64,000 nt of DNA, taken from Streptomyces lateritius (GTDB taxonomy: Bacteria > Actinomycetota > Actinomycetes > Streptomycetales > Streptomycetaceae). The notes under the pieces were generated by a model. That model did no database searches. It was given only the letters and a program-made list of their open reading frames with translations, and was not told the DNA's origin. The first letter of the stretch is position 1. Each line of letters begins with the position of its first letter. A program made the position numbers and the translations under genes. The DNA lies in NCBI RefSeq assembly GCF_014649715.1, contig NZ_BMTO01000022.1:20416-84415 (forward strand), in the 5' to 3' direction. Positions 54,417 through 61,669 of this stretch are shown piece after piece.

Positions 54417-55445
54417 ATGCAGAAGCGAGCAAACCATCGGCTGCCCACGGAGGCGGCCACATCGCTGGCGTCCGCGTCCGGAACCGCCGGTGAGGCCGAG
54501 GCCGCCACCGGTATCCGCGTCAGCAACGGACGTGTCGTCGAGGCCAATGGCAACGACTTTGTGATGCGCGGCGTCAACCATCCTCACGCTTGGTACACCG
54601 ACCGGACTGGCTCCCTCGCCGACATCAAGGCGAAGGACGCCAACACCGTCCGTGTGGTGCTCTCCAGCGGCCATCATTGGCCGATGACCAGCGTCGCTGA
54701 GGTCTCTACCATCGTCCGGTTGTGCAAGCGGAACCGGCTGATCTGCGTGCTGGAGGTGCACGACACCACCGGTTACGGCGACGTGAGCGGCGCCGCCACG
54801 CTCTCCGAGGCCGCCGATTACTGGATCAAGGTCCAAAGCGCACTGCAGGGCCAGGAGAAGTACGTCGTCATCAACATCGGCAACGAGCCGCACGGCAACA
54901 GGGATTACGAGCGCTGGACTTCCGACACCAGCGCCGCTATCCGGAAGCTGCGAGGCGCCGGCTTTCGCCACGCCATCATGGTCGACGCCCCCAACTGGGG
55001 TCAGGACTATTCGGGTACCATGCGCAACCACGCCCACACGGTCTTCGACGACGACCCCAACGGGAACACGATCTTCTCGATCCACATGTACGGGGTCTAC
55101 GAAGCCGCCGATACGGTGCGGGACTACCTCAACTTCTTCGTCAGCGCCGGGTTGCCGATCCTGATAGGTGAGTTCGGCGACTGGCACACCGACGGCAACC
55201 CCAACGAGGACGCGATCATGGCCACCGCGGAGGAACTCAGCCTGGGATACTTGGGCTGGTCCTGGAGCGGCAACACTGGCGGCTACCTGGACATGGTCGA
55301 CAACTTCAAGGCCGACACCCTGACCGACTGGGGCAAACGCATTTTCAGCGGCACCGACGGCATCGCAACCACCGCGAAGGAGGCCACGATCTACGCCAGC
55401 GGAGGTATCACCGGCGGCAACGGTGGGAGCTCCCCGAGCTCCTGA
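54417..55445 (+). CDS. Glycoside hydrolase family 5 (mannanase/endoglucanase type)
   Basis: ATG at 54417 with GAGGAGGG upstream; 342 aa. The GH5 barrel begins IRVSNGRVVEANGNDFVMRG, VNHPHAWY. The acid/base Glu is in VINIGNEPHGNRDY and the nucleophile Glu in LPILIGEFGDWHTD; HMYGVY and WSWSGN are also family features, closest to GH5_8 mannanases. The N terminus (HRLPTEAATSLASASGTAGE) is in the position of a signal peptide but lacks a hydrophobic core. The C terminus stops in a linker (GGNGGSSPSS) that in such enzymes usually leads to a carbohydrate-binding module. The gene is therefore probably damaged at both ends. Confidence 0.85.
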   Translation: MQKRANHRLPTEAATSLASASGTAGEAEAATGIRVSNGRVVEANGNDFVMRGVNHPHAWYTDRTGSLADIKAKDANTVRVVLSSGHHWPMTSVAEVSTIVRLCKRNRLICVLEVHDTTGYGDVSGAATLSEAADYWIKVQSALQGQEKYVVINIGNEPHGNRDYERWTSDTSAAIRKLRGAGFRHAIMVDAPNWGQDYSGTMRNHAHTVFDDDPNGNTIFSIHMYGVYEAADTVRDYLNFFVSAGLPILIGEFGDWHTDGNPNEDAIMATAEELSLGYLGWSWSGNTGGYLDMVDNFKADTLTDWGKRIFSGTDGIATTAKEATIYASGGITGGNGGSSPSS

Positions 55446-55953
55446 CGGCGCCCTGCGTGGCTACGCTTGTGTACGTGTTCTAAACGAGCTCTTACGGCAC
55501 CGCCTGGCACGCCGAGCCGTACTACATCGAACTCATCAAGCGGTTCGACGGGTCGCAGGCCGCATATGCGCTCCGGTCCTTCGCGTTCCAGTCGATCAGG
55601 AGAACGACCATTCGCAGCCTCTGGTGGTCGCCGGCCGCCCCTACGCCCGGCCGGTCGCCGACGCCGTCCTGGCGGGGCGCGTCCGTATTCGTTGGCCGGT
55701 ACAAGAACTTGCATAACCTATCAAAGCACTGACCCAAGCACACCAAGGTAGACGGCAAGACCCAGGGCCTCTTCGACATGGTAGAGGACGGCACCATCAG
55801 CCCCGTCCTTAAGTAAGAGGGGCGCCGACTTGAGATGCCAGGGCTGATGGCCCCATGGCAGAACATCATCGGTCAGATGATTGGCGGGCACGCAAGTGCG
55901 GCGGTCTGCGCATGGCAGGACGAGGCCTGGCGTAGCGAGTAGCGTGGAATGGG
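55446..55953 (+). other. Decayed coding-like sequence
   Basis: One frame reads SYGTAWHAEPYYIELIKRFD, then GSQAAYALRSFAFQSIRRTT, and a later piece reads HTKVDGKTQGLFDMVEDGTI, SPVLK with a stop. I recognise no family. No start codon with a ribosome binding site is visible. Confidence 0.3.
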
Positions 55954-57170
55954 ATGCGCTCGGAAGCTGGTTCGGGTTATCGAAGCTTCGGGCTCTCCGA
56001 CGTCGAGGCGTTCACAGCGCTGCGGTCCAGTCACGAAATCGCCCTTCGCGAACTGAACGGCTTCGCACTGCCGGGAACGGTTTCCGGGCTGACCTGGATG
56101 TGCCGGTTCAGCAGGCCCGGCAGGCCCCAGGTCGTAGAGGAGCACCGGGCTGACCCCGATGCTGGTAGAAGGTCCGCACCGGGTTCGGTACCCGGCGGGG
56201 CACGTTTCTTGGGCGACCAGAGCACCGCCGTCGCGATCGGCCGCTGGACAGCGACGCAGTGGTTCTTCGACTGGAAGTCCCACCTGCCTGCTGCACGAGA
56301 CTCGCGACGCGCTCGACAACCGGAACACGGCAGCGGCTGGGAGAGCGAGTTCCCGCGCGACGTGTGGGAACTGCGCCGACTCGGCATCGAGGGCACCCGG
56401 GCTCGGCTGCGGTTCGACCGCATCACCCAGCTGTGGCTGCGCGAGCCGGCCAAACGGTTCGTGCGCTGGCGGCTGAGCATCGGCCCGCAGCATCAACCAG
56501 GCCGTCATCGACATCCTGGCCCTCAACCGCTTCTCCGGCTTCCTGGCCAATCCCCGCCTCGCCGTCGACACGCTCGCCCGCGTGGACCGGACCGTGCTGG
56601 AGCGCTACCTCGCCGACCTGGCCCTGGATCCGCGCTCGACCCATTCCCGCAGCCGGGACATCGGCTCGCTGAACGCGTTCTTCCACGCCGTGCGCCGCCA
56701 CGGCTGGGATCCCAGCCTCCCGGCGAACGCGACCTTCTACCCGGACGACTTCCCCCGACCCGACAAGCGGCTGCCCCGGGCGCTGGCCGACCACGTGATG
56801 GCCCAAGTCGAACAGCCCGCCAACCTCGACCGCTGGCACAACCCCGACGGCTGTGTGCTGACCTTGATTTTTATGCGCTGTGGGCTGCGGGTCGGCGATG
56901 CCTGCAACTTGGCCTTCGACTGCATCATCCGGGACGCTGACGGCGCCGCCTACCTGCGCTACCTCAACCGGAAGATGAAGCGCGGCCCTGGTCCCGATCG
57001 ACGAGGAAGTAGAGAACGAGATCATCGCCCAGCAGCAGCGTGTTCTCCACCGCTGGCCCGGCGGCAGCCGGTGGCTGTTCCCGGCACCTCGGATGAACCC
57101 CGACGGCACGAGGCCGCTGACCACGCACTCCTACCGCGGGTAGCTCGACCTCTGGCTGGAGCGGTGCGAC
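55954..57170 (+). pseudogene. Tyrosine-recombinase/transposase (Tn554-like) remnant, several breaks
   Basis: The reading passes through three frames. The first holds SGYRSFGLSDVEAFTALRSS, then FPRDVWELRRLGIEGTRARL. The second holds INQAVIDILALNRFSGFLAN, VLERYLADLALDPRSTHSRS and LTLIFMRCGLRVGDACNLAF (the catalytic Arg region of tyrosine recombinases). The third holds LVPIDEEVENEIIAQQQRVL, RWLFPAPRMNPDGTRPLTTH, then a TAG. The catalytic Tyr end is missing. The gene is dead and probably belonged to an integrative element. Confidence 0.65.
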
Positions 57171-57573
57171 CGGTGCAGTAGTCACACGCAGGTGGCAAGT
57201 GCGAGGCGTAGGGCTGTTCCTTCCAGGGCTGCCAGGTGATCGGCCGGCCGTGGTGCTCGGGCGGCAGGTGCGGCAAAGCGGAAGACGAGGGCAGCACCGG
57301 CTCTGAACCGGGCAGCATCTGCGAGATAGCAGGTTGCGGGAGGCGCTCGCCACGCAGGATTGCGAGGCACCGGCGGCAGGACCGGTGCTCATTCCACGGA
57401 CCCGGGTACGGGCGTACTGCTATCCGCGTGGTCTCAGCACACAGGAGTGCCACCTCCGTGATGAGCTGCGTGGGAGGTGCTGCTCCATGGGGGAGTAGGT
57501 GCAGCTCGCCTGTTGCAGGGGACCGGACCACGATCACGCTCGTACGCGCCACACTCGTGGGGAAAGTGCTCAC
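57022..57573 (-). CDS. Hypothetical protein, doubtful
   Basis: A GTG-started frame reads VVRSPATGELHLLPHGAAPP, ALLCAETTRIAVRPYPGPWN, EHRSCRRCLAILRGE. Its first half has a zinc-ribbon-like Cys pair and coding feel. The second half overlaps the recombinase remnant and is likely not native. No clear ribosome binding site. Confidence 0.35.
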   Translation of the reverse strand: MSTFPTSVARTSVIVVRSPATGELHLLPHGAAPPTQLITEVALLCAETTRIAVRPYPGPWNEHRSCRRCLAILRGERLPQPAISQMLPGSEPVLPSSSALPHLPPEHHGRPITWQPWKEQPYASHLPPACDYCTGRTAPARGRATRGRSAWSAASCRRGSSEVPGTATGCRRASGGEHAAAGR

Positions 57574-57800
57574 CAGGGCAGGTTGTCACCAGATGCGGAC
57601 ACTCCAGGTCTCTCTGGTCCTCGCGAGGCAGCCGACGCTTCGGCGGAATGAAGAGGCGCCTGGTCGCCTCCTTCACAGCAGCCACTGTTTGCCCGTGTCA
57701 CCCGCTCGGCGGCTTGTACTCCGATATGCACACGTATTGGAATGGCATGCAGTGCACGCTGACGGATGACCCGATCGACCACGGCAAGCAAGGTGATCCG

Positions 57801-60023
57801 ATGATGACTGCTGCGATCGGGCGGCGCGCGGTCCCGCATTCCAGTTCGCCCAGCGTTGACGCGGGCAAACAGGTGACACGCGGGAAGCACGGCCAGTACG
57901 ACCATGGCACAGCCGGACTGATCGTCAGGGAGGCTGGCGGCCAGGGCCGGTACGTCCTGACATGCGCCCATGTTCTCGGCCCTCCGGTGATCTTGCAGGG
58001 AACGCCGGACGCCGATCTCGTGTTCTCGCCAGAGCTGAGCACATGCTGCGGCGCCGAGTGCAACAACCCGATCGGCACGGTGGTACCACGGACCCTGCAG
58101 CCGCTGAACGATAAGGCGATTCAGAGCAAGGCCACGATCGGACAGGTCCACTTCGCCGTGGACGCTTCTCTCATCAGGCTCGACGCGAAGACCAACGCGT
58201 CCAACGACGTACCCAAGATCGGGAAGCTCACCGGGGTGCGGGACCTCATCGCGGAGTGGTCGCTGTCCGCCGCTGAACCGTCGGAAACGGACCTGCCCGC
58301 CGACCGGCAGATTCCGGTGCAGAAGTACGGTGCGAAGACCCAGCACACCCACGGCAGGATCACCGCACTGAAGCGCGTGCAGATCAAGGAGTTCGTCGGC
58401 AGCCAGGTCGTTCTCGGGCAGGCGTGGGTATTCGAGGTCGAGGCAGTGACGACCGCGGGCCAGGAGCAGCCGGTCACCGAATACAAGCTGGACATGGAGC
58501 GGTACAAAACCCAGGATCCCTCGATCACTCCGGAGAAGATTAGGGACCAGTTCACCAACTCGGGTCTGACCGTGACCGTCGGCGGCTCCACAGGCAGCCC
58601 CACCCTCGTCGTCCGGGGCGCGAAGTTCTCACAGCGCGGGGACTCCGGCGCGCCGATCGTCGACGACAGCCGCAAGGTGGTGGGCATCCTCACCAACGGC
58701 GTCCTCCAACCGATCCTGGTCAAGGGGCAGACCGCCCCGGAGGAGATCCTGACCGGGCGGTCGCAGGGCGTGTTCATCGCCGCCGCGCTCAAGCACCTGA
58801 ACGTCGAGCTGCTCCTGCCCGGCCAGGGGACCGCGGGCCGCGCGGTCGCCGTTCCGGGCATGCCGATCGTGCGGGGTGGCGAAAGGCCCGTGGACTGGTC
58901 AGCGGTCCACGCCGCGTGGGCCGCTCTGGAGAGCAGCGACGCGGGCCGCCAGCTGGGCTCCCTGGTCCGCCGCCACATGGACGAGGTCCGCCGTCTGGTA
59001 CATCACAACCGGCGCGTGATGGTCACATGGCACCGCCACCAGGGGCCGGCCTTCGTCAACACCGCCCTGCGCAACGCGGAGCACCCGATGTGGCCCCTGC
59101 CCGTGGCCATCGACGGCGTCAGGCCGGTGGACGCACTGCGTGCGATGCGCGATGTGCTCCTGGCCGAGGGCAGCGCGGCCCTGCGTGCCGACATCGCCGC
59201 CCATCAGCAACACGTGCTGGATCTGGCGCAGCGCACGACGTCACTGCACACCTTGCTGGACCTTCCAGACCTTCCAAATCTGCCACATCTGCCGGACCCG
59301 GTGCCGCCACCGGGGGTGCGGATCGTCAACGCGCAAGGGGTGCCGGGTGTCGCCGGTGCACTGGTACGCGACTCCCGGGGCCGGCTCTGTCTGCTGGCCA
59401 GCCACCACGTCGTCCTCGGCGGGGGAGCGCGGGCCGGTGACGTCGTGTGGGCACTGCCGCCTTCCGCCGGCGGGGACGACGCCGGGCCCGCCGAACCGGT
59501 CCCGCTGGGGCACGCCCGTCCCGGCCACCTCGGCCGGGTGAGGTTCGACGACGAGGACTTCTTCGTCGACGGCGCGCTTATCGAGCTAGGCGGGACGCGG
59601 AACCAGCCCGACTGGTTGCGGGATGCCCTGGCCCGCGGCTGGCCGACGGCCGTCGCCCGGCCGGAGCCGGGCGACGGTGTGTGCAAGCACGGGCCGGCCA
59701 CCGGCCTCACCGAGGGCACCCTCCTCGATGTCGCCTACCCCGACCGGCCGCTCATCGACGGCCGAGAGTGGACGGCACCCGGGCAGTTGCTGGTCGGCTC
59801 ACGCGATCCCGTCCTGGCGTTCTCGGCACCCGGCGACTCCGGCGCGGCGCTGCTGGACGAACAGCTGCGCATTGTCGGCCTGCTGTGGGGCGCCACGGCC
59901 AACGGCGACGGTGTCGCCTGTCCTGTCGAGCCGCTGCTGCAGCACCTCGACGTCACCCTCGTGGCGGGCACCACGCCGGCCGATGCCGATCGTTCCGAGC
60001 CGGTACGGGAGGGAACACCATGA
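57801..60023 (+). CDS. Protein with two trypsin-like serine protease domains, no signal peptide
   Basis: ATG at 57801 (MMTAAIGRRAVPHSSSPSVD), with AAGG eight bases before; upstream frame lacks a better start. 740 aa. First domain: His57 in YVLTCAHVLG, Asp121 in FAVDASLIRLD, Ser282 in RGDSGAPIVDD. A helical module follows (about 380-500: LVRRHMDEVRRLVHHNRRVM, QGPAFVNTALRNAEHPMW, DGVRPVDALRAM). Second domain: His536 in LLASHHVVLG, Asp590 in FFVDGALIELG, Ser680 in PGDSGAALLDE. Both triads look complete. With no signal peptide or membrane segment the protein should be cytoplasmic, unusual for trypsin-like enzymes. The stop overlaps the next ATG (ATGA), so the genes are coupled. Confidence 0.85.
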   Translation: MMTAAIGRRAVPHSSSPSVDAGKQVTRGKHGQYDHGTAGLIVREAGGQGRYVLTCAHVLGPPVILQGTPDADLVFSPELSTCCGAECNNPIGTVVPRTLQPLNDKAIQSKATIGQVHFAVDASLIRLDAKTNASNDVPKIGKLTGVRDLIAEWSLSAAEPSETDLPADRQIPVQKYGAKTQHTHGRITALKRVQIKEFVGSQVVLGQAWVFEVEAVTTAGQEQPVTEYKLDMERYKTQDPSITPEKIRDQFTNSGLTVTVGGSTGSPTLVVRGAKFSQRGDSGAPIVDDSRKVVGILTNGVLQPILVKGQTAPEEILTGRSQGVFIAAALKHLNVELLLPGQGTAGRAVAVPGMPIVRGGERPVDWSAVHAAWAALESSDAGRQLGSLVRRHMDEVRRLVHHNRRVMVTWHRHQGPAFVNTALRNAEHPMWPLPVAIDGVRPVDALRAMRDVLLAEGSAALRADIAAHQQHVLDLAQRTTSLHTLLDLPDLPNLPHLPDPVPPPGVRIVNAQGVPGVAGALVRDSRGRLCLLASHHVVLGGGARAGDVVWALPPSAGGDDAGPAEPVPLGHARPGHLGRVRFDDEDFFVDGALIELGGTRNQPDWLRDALARGWPTAVARPEPGDGVCKHGPATGLTEGTLLDVAYPDRPLIDGREWTAPGQLLVGSRDPVLAFSAPGDSGAALLDEQLRIVGLLWGATANGDGVACPVEPLLQHLDVTLVAGTTPADADRSEPVREGTP

Positions 60024-61669
60024 GCACGGTCGCGACATGGCGGGCGATCCTGCCTCAGGTGCGCCGGATGCTGCGGAGCGTCACGGGCGTGGTCGGGGTG
60101 GGCCTCGGCGTCGGCGACGACCCGGGCAACGGGCCGGTGTGGCGGGTGTACGTCAATGAGGGGAAGGAAGGCGGCGGCGTACCGGACACGGTCCTGGGAC
60201 TGCCCACCCATGTGGTGGTCGCACGCCGGGCCACAGCCACCGCGGGGCCGCTGGTCATCACCGCGGGGGCAAAAATCGAGACTCAACTCAGCCAAGGCGA
60301 GGGGGGAAGCCTGGGGTGCTTCGCCCGAGACCGCAACGGCAGGCCCGTCCTGCTCTCCTGCTCGCACGTGCTGTTCCCGGGCTTCAGCGTCATCGACGAC
60401 CTGGGGGTCTACTCGCCCGACTACAGCTCGTGCTGCTCCGGCGGCGACCGGGTCGGCCGGCCGCTCATCGACATGAACGTGAAAGCGCAGCACACGCAGA
60501 GTGGCGACTGGGTCGGCGGATACCACGACGGCACGTGGACGGGCGGGTTCAAGTGGGACGCGGCGCGCCAGGCGAGCGAGACGGACTGCGCCACCGCGAT
60601 TCTCGATCCCGGTGTGCGGTTCCACAACGTGTGGCAGGTCAAGACCGGCAACACGGTGACCAGCATTCCGATCAAAGGCGCGGTCACCAGTGGATTCGGG
60701 ATCGGCAAGGGGCCCAGTCTGGGTACTCTGCCGAGTCGCGAGCAGTACGTACGCGTGTACAACGCCGTCAACGGCCGGCTCAAGTGGGGAACTCTGGTGG
60801 GTCTCCCCTCGGCCGTTTCCGCCGGAGACCCCGACGGGATCCTCTGGATGGACAAGCGTGGGGACGCGTCGGACCGGCGGGCCGGAATTCTGCCGACCTT
60901 CAGGCAATTCCTGATCCTTCCCAGGCCCACACCGGTCGCGGGCGAATCCTTGGAGGACAGCTACCGAAAGGGCGAGAAGCTCTCCTTCGAGCAGGGCGAC
61001 TCGGGCAGTGTGGTGATCAATTACCAGAACTTCGTCATCGGCATGATCATCCGCCACTGGGACATCCGCAGGAATCTGGGGACTGACCAGACCCGGCCGG
61101 AGTTCGCCCACGTCGGCTTCTTCGGTGTGGCCACGCCGATCCGCACCGTGCTCGACCACCTCCAGATCGAGATCCCCGCCGTCGAAGAGGGCTGGTCCGG
61201 CACCGCGCCCAGCGCCGGCGACATGATCCACATCTTCCCCGACCGGCCGAAGTCCGCCGTCGAGCTTGCCCAGCGGCGCGGCGTGGAGCGGCTGCGCGAA
61301 GAGCTTCGTACGAGTGTCCGCGGGCGGCTGCTGCTGGGCAAGATCAGACAGCACCGGGCCGAGATGCGGAAGCTCATCACCTTGGTGCGCCCCGTCGCTG
61401 CCGCCTGGCGGGTCATGCAGGGCGCGGCGTTCTACCACCACTGCGTGCAGGGCGTCCGTGCGCCCGGACACCGCGTCCCGACCGTGATCAACGGGGTGAC
61501 GCGTGCCCAGCTGGTCGAGACGATGCTGCCGCTGCTGGTCCACCACGCCGGTCCCCGGCTGCGCCGCGACCTCGAACGCTACGGCCCGATGGTCGCCGAG
61601 GCGCTGCTGCCGGTGGACACCATGCAGGACGTGCCGGTGGCGCTCGCCCGTCCGGGCGGAGGGTCGTGA
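60020..61669 (+). CDS. Trypsin-like serine protease-domain protein, second of operon
   Basis: ATG 60020 overlaps the preceding stop; 549 aa. The N-terminal segment (SVTGVVGVGLGVGDDPGNGP, VWRVYVNEG) resembles the small domain ahead of some bacterial trypsin-like proteins. Protease motifs: His116 in VLLSCSHVLFPG, an Asp in SETDCATAILDPG, Ser328 in FEQGDSGSVVIN. Three closely spaced Cys-Cys/His features lie near YSSCCSGG. The last 120 residues repeat the helical module of the upstream protein (IRQHRAEMRKLITLVRPVAA, QGAAFYHHCVQGVRAPGH, INGVTRAQLVETM). No signal peptide. It overlaps the next gene by GTGA. Confidence 0.85.
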   Translation: MSTVATWRAILPQVRRMLRSVTGVVGVGLGVGDDPGNGPVWRVYVNEGKEGGGVPDTVLGLPTHVVVARRATATAGPLVITAGAKIETQLSQGEGGSLGCFARDRNGRPVLLSCSHVLFPGFSVIDDLGVYSPDYSSCCSGGDRVGRPLIDMNVKAQHTQSGDWVGGYHDGTWTGGFKWDAARQASETDCATAILDPGVRFHNVWQVKTGNTVTSIPIKGAVTSGFGIGKGPSLGTLPSREQYVRVYNAVNGRLKWGTLVGLPSAVSAGDPDGILWMDKRGDASDRRAGILPTFRQFLILPRPTPVAGESLEDSYRKGEKLSFEQGDSGSVVINYQNFVIGMIIRHWDIRRNLGTDQTRPEFAHVGFFGVATPIRTVLDHLQIEIPAVEEGWSGTAPSAGDMIHIFPDRPKSAVELAQRRGVERLREELRTSVRGRLLLGKIRQHRAEMRKLITLVRPVAAAWRVMQGAAFYHHCVQGVRAPGHRVPTVINGVTRAQLVETMLPLLVHHAGPRLRRDLERYGPMVAEALLPVDTMQDVPVALARPGGGS

